From a virus: DNA of 26,758 bases. The position numbers and the translations under genes were made by a program. The stretch spans positions 1 through 26,758 of the IMG/VR virus record IMGVR_UViG_3300035670_001085. One strand, 5' to 3'. The first letter of the stretch is position 1. Each line of letters starts with the position of its first letter. Positions 1 to 9,152 of the stretch are shown piece by piece. The notes below the pieces were generated by a model. The model saw only the letters and a list, made by a program, of their open reading frames with translations, was not told the origin of the DNA and made no database searches.

Positions 1-1943
1 TATGTTTTAAGATAAGCTAATCTATTTCCACTATCGTCTAATATACTATTGACTTCTTTTACATAGGCTATAGCTTCATTAGAACCAGTAAGCTTAAATC
101 CTACAAGTTGCTGTCTTTTAAATCTATCTCCCGATAACGCTAATCTTTTTCCTGTATCTCTCTCTGTGCCAAAGATGCCAGAGGTTGGACCATTTTCAAT
201 AGGAATGAATTCGTCTAATTCTCCTTTATATAATCCTGTCTTCTCGTCATACGCTAATTTATTTAAGATTTCTTCATGTGAAGCAAGACCTTCTCTAAGT
301 GTTATTTTATGCGCGACTATACCTTCTGTGTCTAATAAAACTGCAGCTTCTCTATCCACTATTGCACTTTCAGCAGTAAGTCGTTGATTTAATTCTTCAT
401 TAGCAAAACCAAAACCAGGACCTGCTACAGAATCATCTGCTGGTTTTGCAAAGAAGGTTAACATTTGAGGAGCCTCTGCTTCTTTGACTACATCATCATA
501 TAAATCGCCTTTAAAAATTCTATCGAATCGAGAACGTTCCGCAAGACTGCCAGCAAACTTTTTTTGAGCAGCCGCCTTTTTAGCAACTTCAGTAGGGCCA
601 AAACCAGCTCTTAAATTACGAACCCAACCTAAATCAGAAGGGAATAAAGCACCAGCTTCACCATATATTTCTGTAGCTAAATCTGCTGTAAACGCTGTTC
701 CTTTAGCAGCAGAACCAGAAGAAGTAGCATAGAATAAACGTTGCTCTTCTATCATTCTATTCCTTATATCTGAAGTAAATTTATCTCCAGTGTAGACAGC
801 TCTATATCGTCTATTAACTCTGCTAACTGCTCTACTCCCAGAAGGCATAACCTCTTCAGGCATTCTGAATACAGCTTGAGCTCCATCAACAGAATTCTTA
901 TCTTTAAAAGATGAGTACATCATCTCTCTTATTTTTAAGAGATCTCCCTCTACATCTAGTTTATCAGAGACCTTTGTAGCCATCTGCTCATAAGCAGAAA
1001 TCTGCCTTTCAATAAAAGGGATACCAACCTTTTCTTCATTATATGCAAGACTAGTCTCAAAGGCAGAAGTAAAATTTTTACCTTGAAAAGTTAAACCAGT
1101 TTCAGCTAGTGGAAGGACTACTGTCTGTCCTGCTATAGTTGTTCTGTACATAGGCGTGGTTACGCGTGCTCCATCTATCGTACCAGGAACAGCATAAATT
1201 TGACCATCACCAACGGCTACACCTTTGCTTGCTAAATCAGTCAAAACTCCTTCCATCCTTTTCTTATTCTTTATTGCCTCTTGATAAGTATCTGGACTGA
1301 CTAAATCTTCTAGTCTGCTCATGCTTATAGACTGTCTATTATCAACAACAACTCCAGCTGCTCGTGCAGGCTGGTTCTTGATTCTTTTTACTATTCTTTT
1401 CTCTGCATTCTTGCCTTTATAAGCAAAGATATCTGACATACCTTGGTTTAATTTATCTAGATTAAAATTATTTGTTTTAGCAATAGAGGTAGCTTCTTTA
1501 AAAGCTGACATAGCATCTGTTTGCCCAGAGACTTTTTTGAATAATTCATAGGCTTCTTTCTCTGATACCTTTCCAGAAGAAAGAGCCGTTTCATAAAAAG
1601 ACTGAGCTATATCTTCTGTAACGATTCTATTAAGCGCAGAGAAACTATTCTCTCCAATCACTTCTTTTGCTTTTTTACTCATAATAGATCTATTAACAAT
1701 CTGATTGATCATGCCTTCTGTGAGATCTTCAACAGAAGAAGAAACGAAAGAGGAGGAAGTATTTAAAGTCTTACTGATAGAAGAGGCTTTCTCAAAAACT
1801 TCTTTAGCAATGTCTGTTTCGCCAGTATGAAAAGCTTGAGTTAGATCTCCCCAGCTCCTTCTCATTGTAAGACCAGCGCCAACAGCTAAAGAACCCCAAG
1901 TCGCTACTCCCCATAAAGGTGACCGTTCAGAATATTCAGCCAT
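1..1943 (-). CDS. Giant virion-associated protein, C-terminus beyond window (partial)
   Basis: A frame with no stop runs from an ATG at 1943 to the left edge, giving at least 647 residues with the C-terminus missing. The ATG overlaps the stop of the preceding gene as TAATG, with AAGGAGA about 10 bases upstream, so translation is probably coupled. The N-terminus (MAEYSERSPLWGVATWGSLA) has a short hydrophobic segment, followed by a mostly helical region to about residue 200 and then a mixed alpha/beta region. From about residue 500 the pattern changes: a glycine-rich GPGFGFANEEL stretch is followed by alternating strands and turns (TGLYKGELDEFIPIENG, then DDSGNRLAYLKT). That faintly resembles the barrel part of RNA polymerase beta subunits, as in phage virion polymerases, but the diagnostic motifs would lie outside the window. 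Position after the tape-measure-like gene also fits a second tape-measure part, internal virion cargo or a baseplate protein. The coding call is secure; the function is not. Confidence 0.85.
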   Translation of the reverse strand, partial: MAEYSERSPLWGVATWGSLAVGAGLTMRRSWGDLTQAFHTGETDIAKEVFEKASSISKTLNTSSSFVSSSVEDLTEGMINQIVNRSIMSKKAKEVIGENSFSALNRIVTEDIAQSFYETALSSGKVSEKEAYELFKKVSGQTDAMSAFKEATSIAKTNNFNLDKLNQGMSDIFAYKGKNAEKRIVKRIKNQPARAAGVVVDNRQSISMSRLEDLVSPDTYQEAIKNKKRMEGVLTDLASKGVAVGDGQIYAVPGTIDGARVTTPMYRTTIAGQTVVLPLAETGLTFQGKNFTSAFETSLAYNEEKVGIPFIERQISAYEQMATKVSDKLDVEGDLLKIREMMYSSFKDKNSVDGAQAVFRMPEEVMPSGSRAVSRVNRRYRAVYTGDKFTSDIRNRMIEEQRLFYATSSGSAAKGTAFTADLATEIYGEAGALFPSDLGWVRNLRAGFGPTEVAKKAAAQKKFAGSLAERSRFDRIFKGDLYDDVVKEAEAPQMLTFFAKPADDSVAGPGFGFANEELNQRLTAESAIVDREAAVLLDTEGIVAHKITLREGLASHEEILNKLAYDEKTGLYKGELDEFIPIENGPTSGIFGTERDTGKRLALSGDRFKRQQLVGFKLTGSNEAIAYVKEVNSILDDSGNRLAYLKT

Positions 1944-4900
1944 TACAAACCAATCTCCTTATAAGCAGAAGCGACTAGCCCCTGTCTTCTATCTTTCACT
2001 TGTATATTATATGAGTTTTCGGAATAGGAAGCACTATCTGAGAACTGTACATTACTGTCTCTATCTTTAGATAACCTAGCAAAAGAGTAGGCATTTATTT
2101 TTGAGGTGACTACATCACTATATGAAGCTTGTCTATCCATTTGTGAGATTGTTCTTTCGTTTATATATGGCTTTCTAGAGAGAGCAGCTTCTCTCTTATC
2201 CCATAAATCAAAATCATGATAATCAAGTCCTTCCATCCTTACTTTCTGTAACTTAACATCTTCTAGATCTACAGATGGATGCCATCCAATCCAATCTGCA
2301 CCAGGTAAAGAATGATTACTGAAATATTCTTCGGCGCGCTTTTCTCTTATCCAATCGTCATAAGGAACTTGCCCACCATTTGTTTCAGACTGCCACTGAT
2401 CTTCAAGATCTCTTGAATATCCAAATCCTTCTGACTTCCTTGCCGCTCTAACAGACTCGATAACTTCTTTATCATATGGTAAACTACGTCCAGCTTTTTC
2501 TCTAGCTAAGGCAGCAGCTTCTTCTTGTCTCATCCATTGGCTTGTATATATTCTCTGCTGATTTTGAGGAACAAGTCTTAGTATTTCTGATCTTTCTTCA
2601 TCTGTGTTGGCATTCATAAACTCATTAAAATAATCTCTATCTTCTCTAGGCATTGCTGATAAAGGAGGCATACCAAAAACATCTGCTCCAAAAGTAGTAC
2701 CTTGTTTTTTAGATTCGGCACTAAAAACAAGATCTTGTCTTCCTTCTAGCTTAGCCTGTTTTGATATTCTATTTTGTTTAACCCATTCTAACATATCATA
2801 ATATTCTTGAGTATCTCTTCTGTTTTGAATATCATCAGGAATACCTTTCATCCCAAGATATTCATATTTAAACATGTTTACTGTTGGCTTAAGGAAATGA
2901 TCTATTGGTCTATTCCAAAAAGCATTATCTGTACCAATAGCTTCGGTCGCAGCATATTCTTCTATTGCGCTCCTATTCCTTATAAACTTAGAAGCAGGAG
3001 ACATCGGCGTTAGCATTTCAAGTGGAGTATCTGCAGCATGCATAGCCGTCTCTGCCATCTTTCCAGCTAGTCTTTCCCCAAAACCAAATCTTGCTATGGA
3101 GAGATCATCTCTTATTTCTCCTTTTTCTGCTACACCTTCTTGAGCCAACAAAGAGCCAAGATCAGTAGAACCTATCATAGCAACTCCTCTAATATCTCCT
3201 CTATCAGAAACTAACTTATTCGGGATAGTAGAAGTTACTAAATCAATCTTTCCGCCAAGCTCATTGTTAATAATAGCCATGGCCTGTTCTTTATTTTTTA
3301 TCGCTCCTATTCCTTCAAGAGAGATTGCTGCGTCTCCATACTCTTTTGTCTTTATAGTTCTCGGTCCTAAAACCTCTGTAACTGTTACAGTCTCAGTTTT
3401 TGTTCTATCGCTGTCAAATCTATATTCGCTAAATTGTTTTCTTTCTTTCTTTTGTCTGACTTGTTCTTTTATCTCTTCTAACATTGCTCTATCTTCATCT
3501 GAAGTGACAGCAGCTTCAGCTTTCTTTATAGTATCTTTATAAGCCTGAGAGTACATAGCCACATCAGATAATATTTTAGCTTGATGAATAATGGGATAAT
3601 CTTCTGGATGTAATCCAGCTACCTCTGGATGCAAAGCAGAATTATGCACAATAAAAGAGGTACAATATTCATGAACCCCTATTACTTCTAAATCATATAC
3701 TAATCCACTATATGACTCTGTCCTAATAGATTTAATTTTAAAAGCTCTATGGCCGTCTATTTCAAAATCACTTGATGTCTTAGACTTAAGATTTGTAGGT
3801 ATACAATATTTATAGTCTAATAGGTTTATTTCATAAGATGACGAAGATAACACTCTAAATATATATTCTTCTCTAGTCTTTCTTTTAGTAAGAGAATAAT
3901 TAATGTTATAAAGTTTACAATAAAATATTAATCTATCTAGTAGTTTCTCATATTTTGGAGATATACTAAGTTCTAGGGATTCTTTAGAACGATATCCATC
4001 TCCTTGTATCCAACCACTTAATAATTGTATGAACTGTTCTTTGTTTATACCAATTGGTATCGTCTTATTCTCTGCTTTCCCAAACGTATAATCAATAAAT
4101 ACTTTAAATGGCTTATTATTGATATCTACAATTTTTGCATTTTCATTTCGTCTATCATATACACTAGTATTAAATAAACTCGATATCAAATCGACTAAGT
4201 ATTGTTCGTCTTTATGAAATGTTAAAGACACCTTGTTCCTATTTAAACTGCCTTCAGCAATGTACAAACCAAAGAAAAACCATAATTCATTTGAGTCTTG
4301 TATTTCTAAATGAATCTGTTTGTTTTTAATTTTTTTATTATTTTGATATCTATAAGTCTGATATATATTGTTCCCGATATACTCTAAGTCTGAATTCTTT
4401 TCTATGATCTCACTAGTATTTAGATCAAAAGAACTAAAAGATCTATCTGATATTGGGCGTAATACAAAATCTCCTTCTTCTAAATCTTTAGCCTGTATCC
4501 ATTCAATTTTACTATTTAAGTAATCTACACAACACATTTTTTTACAAAATTCAGACTCTTTACATGGGCGACGTTTTACATCTGCTGATTTGTGATATTT
4601 GCATTTTTTAGTTTTAACAACTTTGACTTCATGCTGTGGAGTTAATTTAGTCTCCTCATTAATACCACCATAAGAAGATATGCAAATTAATTCTCCTTGA
4701 TACTCTCTAGAAAAAACACGTCTAACAAGATTATAAAATTTTGATGTCGCGACATAATCATAAAGCTGAATATCTTTTATAGGAACATATCCATTGATCG
4801 TTTCAATTTTAGTATCTGGATGTAAACAATATCCTGCGCCAGGGAGTCTTATTTCTGCTTCTTTTATCTTGTCATATGGATTGCCATGCATAAAGTCATT

Positions 4901-7900
4901 AGCATAATAATCAGAAGGCATCCAAGATGGCATTGTGTTGGTTAATGGATTATATGTTTCTTCTTGTGAAGGAGTTCTTGGGATGAATCTTCTAATTGGT
5001 TCTGACATACCAAGTGCGCCACCAATGTTCATATGCTTCCAAAGCCAAGCTTCTGATCCAGTTTCTTTACCCATTGTAGCCATGGTCATCTGGTTTTGTA
5101 GTGGACTATTCCTACCAATAAAAAGATTCTGTAAGGATTCTTCAGCAAAACCTGGAAGACCTATAGCCTCTCTTCTTCTATATGTAAGTTGATTAAATAT
5201 TTGTCCGGCACTACCAGGGGCAATGGGAGCCCCTTTGCCCATGCCGCCAAATTCTGTTGCCACTATCTCTTCTGGTTCTGGCACTGGTTCTTCTACATAT
5301 TCTCCACCACCAAGGTTCCATTCGCTAGGACGAATAGCTTTCCTTGGTTTAATCATTTTGCCAAAAGTTTCAGCAATAAGTGGGCCAATAAAAGGAACAT
5401 CTTCTCCATAAGTCCCTGTTAACGGAGCAGGTCTTTCATACATATACTTTCGCTCATAATGATACTTGAAATCATCTCCACCAAAAATGGCATCAATTGG
5501 ATTCAGTAATGGATCATATTCCCAACGTTCTTCTTCTGAACCATATAAACCTTTTTGATAAGCTCTTGTTCTGAGACGGGCGATGTTGTGCTGGCGGAAA
5601 TATTCTATTCTTCCACCTTCATATGCGCTTGAATTATGAACAAGAAATGTGCCAGCAACAAATAAATGATCTTTTTGATCGACTTCGAAGTCATAAACAA
5701 CATCATCGTATTCTTCTACTTCGATAGAACAAATTTGACAAAATAATTTTCCGTCATATTTTTTATAAAAATAAGGCTTAACATTAGGTACCCACCTTAA
5801 TCTATGCTTTCCTCTATAATCATTTTTCTCAAATTTAGATAAATAAGGATATTCTCCTAAACTTAATAATATAGAAAAGACAACTTCTAGTAGTTGTTTT
5901 CTACAAGAAGAAATAACTTTTGTATTTCCATCTAAATGGCCATCTCCGCACCAGTAACCTTCAATAAGTTGTTCTTTAAACTCATTAGGTGCATTTAAAA
6001 ATACGGTTGGTATTATTTTATCTTGTTCTCTATCACTGTTATAGAATAAATCAAAAAATACTCTCGCTAATAAAGAATTACAAATTCTTACTATCCAACA
6101 ACCTTCATGATGTTCCTTTGTCCCTTTTTTAAATCTAACTGTTGGAATCATATTAAATTCTTTTTTCACTATATGAATTATATCGTCTACTATCCATCTC
6201 TCAGATTTAGCGTGTACAGTCTCTATCATATTTGGTATATCATTTTTATAAGAAAGATTTCCTTCTGCCAAGAAGTAACCAAATAATCTACCTAATTCTG
6301 GAGACAAAGAAATCTTCTTTGGTATAGGAAGGCCATTAGATACTTGTATCTTTTTGTTATACCAATTAATTTGAGCAGATAAAACTTCACTTGTACTAGA
6401 TAAAAAATGACCTATTTTTATTAACTCTTCTGTATTAAGAAAATTAGTATCTTTTTTTAACTTTGATATTGGAATCTCAACTAAAGAACCTAGTTTTAGA
6501 TCCTTAGCCTCAACTTCTACTACTCCTTCTTTTGTTAAAATAGGAACTATATGATTGCCTGTTATTTTTGTTTCTGTTACCCAACTTGCTCTAGTTTTGA
6601 AAGATAGAATTTGCCCCTCATGATGTCTTGTAAAAATATTTATTACAACTGCTTCGTCTCCGTCTCTACTTATTAAAGAGTCTCCTATTTTAATATCTTG
6701 TGCTTCTTTAGCATTACCTATATAACCTATTGGAATCATTGAGTTTTTAGCTATGCATCGGCCGAACTCCCACCAACGACCTTTGCGGATAGCAACCTCT
6801 TTTTTGCCAGAATATATATCTTCAAGTTCTTCTGGAGTCTCTGTAGTTCCAACTACTCCAGCACCAGGAACAGCAGCAATAGGATTACCACTCAATAAAC
6901 CAGTTGCGGTATTAAGACCACCCCAAAGTAGAAGACCACCAATAGCTCCAAGAGCCATAGGATGGCGAACTTTACTAACTACACTTCCAAGTTTTGTTTT
7001 AGCAAACTTCTCTCCAGCTTCTGACTCCCATATGAATTTAGCAACATTATCTTTATGTTCTTCTCTAGCTTTCTCTAATGTTGCCCAAAGTTCTCCACTA
7101 GTCTCTGCGTTTTCTTTTATTGCTTTGCCAGCAAAAGCTAAATAATCACCAAAGCCAACAGTAAGACCTCCAACACCAGCGAATCCAACTGCTGCGCCCA
7201 AAGAACCAAGACCAGGAGCGATATCTTCTTGTTTTCTTACTGCAGAAGAAAGACCAGTCGCCTCAGAGATTTCTGCTCTTGTTATTTGAGCATCTGAATA
7301 TAAAGTAGCAGCTCCAGGTATTATGCCTTCATTAAATCTAGGAGCTATGCCAGCAGCAAGACCTACAACTGCTCCTATGGCAGTAGCTTTTAAGTTAATA
7401 GGTAGACCAGGTTTTTTTGCCAGGAAAGTTCCTATGGCTGCGCCACCTATAGTTGATGCAGCTGCAGCGGCAACAGGATTGCCTTCTGCTCTAAGATAGT
7501 CTATGTATTCTATACCTTTCCAAGCAGCACCTATAACAACGGCTTTACCAATTAAAGCTGATGTCATACTAGTTGCCGTACCTGGTTTAACAGGAAGATC
7601 AGAAAGAATTGGAATCTTAGATATTGCTCTGCCTATTACTGGAATCTCTCCAGGTGCCTTAAGAACAGTATTTAGTCTGCCAACGCCTGCTGCAGCATGA
7701 GCGCGCATAAGATTAGTAACTAGTTCTGTTCTCGCTGCAACTTTAGCTGCTTCATCGCCAAATTCAAAGGCAGCGCTACCTACATTCATAGAAGAACGAT
7801 ATCTAGCAGCAATAATTAATCTTTTTCTTTGCTGTTCTGGAGGAAGTGCTTTTACCCAATCATCGAAAGAAAGATTAGATTTAGCTTTGATGTAATCATT

Positions 7901-8440
7901 ATAGAGAAGAGAATCAGATAACGAATCTGTTATTTTTGCGCCTTCTATACCAGCTATATTCATATTTACGCCAATAACTCTAGCGTAATAGTCTGCTATA
8001 GAAGCACCCTTTGGAGAGCCAGACAGGATATGTATTCCCTCTCCAATAACTGTTCCTGTCTCGTCTAGTACTTCTCCAAAAATACCATCAGTCGCACGGA
8101 AGGTGACGCTCTTAACGTCGCCTAACATTTTCTTTAACGTTTCAGCGTACTTGCCTTTTGTTCCAAGAACATCTTGCCCAAATACTATATCTTCAGAAAG
8201 TGTTTCTAAAGGAGAGAGAGATTCAGAAATACGAAAGGTTCTAAGAATTGCAGCGGGAAAAGCTGTCTCTGCAGCCCTAATACCACGAAGGTATACGTCC
8301 CACATTCTGCCACCACCAGGTGCAGGCAGGAAACCAGAAGCAGCAACAGCGCCAACACCAAGCCCAGCCTGAGCTAACCCACTTATACTTTCATCTCTTT
8401 GGTCTGGCTGTTTTCCTTTTAAAGAATAAGGATTATCCAA
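1943..8440 (-). CDS. Giant tape-measure-position virion protein with two inteins
   Basis: The precursor is 2165 residues; removing two inteins (residues 562-936 and 1205-1600) leaves about 1394. Its place after tube and chaperone-like genes is that of a tape measure protein. The N-extein (1-561) has several Gly/Ala-rich hydrophobic stretches (about 297-317, 322-341, 352-366, 409-437, 495-517), as tape measure proteins often do. The middle extein (937-1204) begins SSAYEGGRIEYF. The C-extein (1601-2165) has a helical region, then at about 1682-1772 a segment resembling a degenerate staphylococcal-nuclease-like OB fold (ends RGVAMIGSTDLGSLLAQEG) without the usual acidic catalytic residues. The start is TTG at 8440, with GAGGG seven bases upstream and one base after the previous stop. 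The nearest out-of-frame ATG (8445) reaches a stop after eight codons, and the next in-frame ATG is codon 46. I do not recognise the extein family; the tape measure role is inferred from position and hydrophobicity. Confidence 0.8.
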   Translation of the reverse strand: MDNPYSLKGKQPDQRDESISGLAQAGLGVGAVAASGFLPAPGGGRMWDVYLRGIRAAETAFPAAILRTFRISESLSPLETLSEDIVFGQDVLGTKGKYAETLKKMLGDVKSVTFRATDGIFGEVLDETGTVIGEGIHILSGSPKGASIADYYARVIGVNMNIAGIEGAKITDSLSDSLLYNDYIKAKSNLSFDDWVKALPPEQQRKRLIIAARYRSSMNVGSAAFEFGDEAAKVAARTELVTNLMRAHAAAGVGRLNTVLKAPGEIPVIGRAISKIPILSDLPVKPGTATSMTSALIGKAVVIGAAWKGIEYIDYLRAEGNPVAAAAASTIGGAAIGTFLAKKPGLPINLKATAIGAVVGLAAGIAPRFNEGIIPGAATLYSDAQITRAEISEATGLSSAVRKQEDIAPGLGSLGAAVGFAGVGGLTVGFGDYLAFAGKAIKENAETSGELWATLEKAREEHKDNVAKFIWESEAGEKFAKTKLGSVVSKVRHPMALGAIGGLLLWGGLNTATGLLSGNPIAAVPGAGVVGTTETPEELEDIYSGKKEVAIRKGRWWEFGRCIAKNSMIPIGYIGNAKEAQDIKIGDSLISRDGDEAVVINIFTRHHEGQILSFKTRASWVTETKITGNHIVPILTKEGVVEVEAKDLKLGSLVEIPISKLKKDTNFLNTEELIKIGHFLSSTSEVLSAQINWYNKKIQVSNGLPIPKKISLSPELGRLFGYFLAEGNLSYKNDIPNMIETVHAKSERWIVDDIIHIVKKEFNMIPTVRFKKGTKEHHEGCWIVRICNSLLARVFFDLFYNSDREQDKIIPTVFLNAPNEFKEQLIEGYWCGDGHLDGNTKVISSCRKQLLEVVFSILLSLGEYPYLSKFEKNDYRGKHRLRWVPNVKPYFYKKYDGKLFCQICSIEVEEYDDVVYDFEVDQKDHLFVAGTFLVHNSSAYEGGRIEYFRQHNIARLRTRAYQKGLYGSEEERWEYDPLLNPIDAIFGGDDFKYHYERKYMYERPAPLTGTYGEDVPFIGPLIAETFGKMIKPRKAIRPSEWNLGGGEYVEEPVPEPEEIVATEFGGMGKGAPIAPGSAGQIFNQLTYRRREAIGLPGFAEESLQNLFIGRNSPLQNQMTMATMGKETGSEAWLWKHMNIGGALGMSEPIRRFIPRTPSQEETYNPLTNTMPSWMPSDYYANDFMHGNPYDKIKEAEIRLPGAGYCLHPDTKIETINGYVPIKDIQLYDYVATSKFYNLVRRVFSREYQGELICISSYGGINEETKLTPQHEVKVVKTKKCKYHKSADVKRRPCKESEFCKKMCCVDYLNSKIEWIQAKDLEEGDFVLRPISDRSFSSFDLNTSEIIEKNSDLEYIGNNIYQTYRYQNNKKIKNKQIHLEIQDSNELWFFFGLYIAEGSLNRNKVSLTFHKDEQYLVDLISSLFNTSVYDRRNENAKIVDINNKPFKVFIDYTFGKAENKTIPIGINKEQFIQLLSGWIQGDGYRSKESLELSISPKYEKLLDRLIFYCKLYNINYSLTKRKTREEYIFRVLSSSSYEINLLDYKYCIPTNLKSKTSSDFEIDGHRAFKIKSIRTESYSGLVYDLEVIGVHEYCTSFIVHNSALHPEVAGLHPEDYPIIHQAKILSDVAMYSQAYKDTIKKAEAAVTSDEDRAMLEEIKEQVRQKKERKQFSEYRFDSDRTKTETVTVTEVLGPRTIKTKEYGDAAISLEGIGAIKNKEQAMAIINNELGGKIDLVTSTIPNKLVSDRGDIRGVAMIGSTDLGSLLAQEGVAEKGEIRDDLSIARFGFGERLAGKMAETAMHAADTPLEMLTPMSPASKFIRNRSAIEEYAATEAIGTDNAFWNRPIDHFLKPTVNMFKYEYLGMKGIPDDIQNRRDTQEYYDMLEWVKQNRISKQAKLEGRQDLVFSAESKKQGTTFGADVFGMPPLSAMPREDRDYFNEFMNANTDEERSEILRLVPQNQQRIYTSQWMRQEEAAALAREKAGRSLPYDKEVIESVRAARKSEGFGYSRDLEDQWQSETNGGQVPYDDWIREKRAEEYFSNHSLPGADWIGWHPSVDLEDVKLQKVRMEGLDYHDFDLWDKREAALSRKPYINERTISQMDRQASYSDVVTSKINAYSFARLSKDRDSNVQFSDSASYSENSYNIQVKDRRQGLVASAYKEIGL
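3641..4828 (-). mobile_element. Intein 2 with LAGLIDADG homing endonuclease
   Basis: A second in-frame insertion of 396 residues (1205-1600) begins CLHPDTKIET after LPGAGY. It ends SFIVHN followed by Ser. Block B is TPQH (1267-1270). The two endonuclease motifs are FFFGLYIAEG (1388-1397) and LLSGWIQGDG (1473-1482). The final His-Asn pair is 1599-1600, and block F is GLVYDLEVIGVHEY. An inserted Cys/His cluster (Cys1280, His1283, Cys1293, Cys1299, Cys1303, Cys1304) directly after block B could bind a metal. The DNA is much more AT-rich than the extein: the 60 bases from 4321 hold 11 G/C, while 60 extein bases from 7141 hold 30. This fits acquisition separate from the host gene. It differs clearly in sequence from intein 1, so it is unlikely to be a recent duplicate. 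Confidence 0.95.
5633..6757 (-). mobile_element. Intein 1 with LAGLIDADG homing endonuclease
   Basis: This in-frame insertion of 375 residues (562-936 of the precursor) has every class 1 intein hallmark. It begins with Cys562 right after WWEFGR. Block B is TGNH (627-630). The two LAGLIDADG helices are FGYFLAEGN (720-728) and LIEGYWCGDGH (825-835). Block F is VYDFEVDQKDHLFVAG, and the element ends VHN (934-936) followed by Ser as the +1 extein residue. Splicing would join WWEFGR to SSAYEGGRIEYF. All catalytic positions look intact, so it is probably active. A CxxC pair (FCQIC, 900-904) lies before block F. The endonuclease presumably cuts intein-less alleles of the same gene; this is family knowledge, not shown here. 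Confidence 0.95.
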
Positions 8441-8441
8441 A

Positions 8442-9140
8442 TCATTTCCCTCTTAGAGACGCTCTATAATTAAAATCTTCTTCTTGAGCTTTCTCTATAG
8501 CTTTTCTTCTTAACTCTTCAAATCTAGGATCTATAGTTTTAGGTTTCTCAAAATCTTTTAAAGCTCGAGCTTCTTCTAGAATCTGATTTGTGACAGTATT
8601 CGTTTTCGCCTTAGCATCGTCACCTGGAGATTTAAAAGCAAACTCTTTCTCTATTTTACCAGATTCCAACAAAGAACGTTCAGCCTGGACAAATATTTTC
8701 ATAACAGAATCAAACGGCAATTCTTCAAGTTTTTCAAATGTATAAGCATGAAATGTACTACAGATGACGCGACAAGCAAAATTTATAAAACTATCTCTTA
8801 CTTCTCTATTTTTATCAATAATATCATCTATATAGCCAGAGGTGCCTTCTTGTTGGCTAACACCAGAAAAGTACAAAGCAAGATTAGTTAAGCTTTCTGG
8901 AACGCCAGCAGGAAGGTCTTCAGATTCTTTAATCCAGTCATCCTCTACTAGGTCTCTAAAAACCTGCTCAAAAAGTAAAAGTCTTAATGGTTCTTCTACG
9001 ATAATAGAAAGTAGATAGGCATATTGCTGTGCTTGCTTAATTGAAGGAAGGCGAAATGGGATTTCTATGTCTCCAATAAGAACAACATAGAGATCTTTAT
9101 TTTTGCGCCTAACCGCAGAAAGTATTTGTGGCAGGCTCAT
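8442..9140 (-). CDS. Putative tail assembly chaperone-like protein, second of two
   Basis: A 232-residue soluble protein encoded directly before the tape-measure-position gene. Residues about 13-45 show strand-like sequence (KDLYVVLIGDIEIPFRLPS) followed by helix, a pattern common in small tail chaperone or adaptor-type proteins of large phages. Residues 170-232 are charged and helical (EEARALKDFEK, RRKAIEKAQEED). The ATG at 9140 lies 12 bases after the previous stop, with a modest GGGG ribosome site. The gene ends with TGA one base before the TTG of the giant gene. Chaperones of this kind normally bind the tape measure and are often absent from the mature virion. The assignment rests mostly on position; an early baseplate or hub-assembly protein is the main alternative. 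Confidence 0.5.
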   Translation of the reverse strand: MSLPQILSAVRRKNKDLYVVLIGDIEIPFRLPSIKQAQQYAYLLSIIVEEPLRLLLFEQVFRDLVEDDWIKESEDLPAGVPESLTNLALYFSGVSQQEGTSGYIDDIIDKNREVRDSFINFACRVICSTFHAYTFEKLEELPFDSVMKIFVQAERSLLESGKIEKEFAFKSPGDDAKAKTNTVTNQILEEARALKDFEKPKTIDPRFEELRRKAIEKAQEEDFNYRASLRGK

Positions 9141-9152
9141 GTAACCCCTATA

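Noticed and set aside
166-387. Plus-strand open frames, here and opposite most long genes
   Set aside because: They are out-of-frame shadows with low-quality composition and no ribosome sites, opposite well-supported minus-strand genes.
8419-8445. ATG at 8445 as the start of the giant gene
   Set aside because: That frame reads eight codons and then TAA, so it cannot lead into the long frame.
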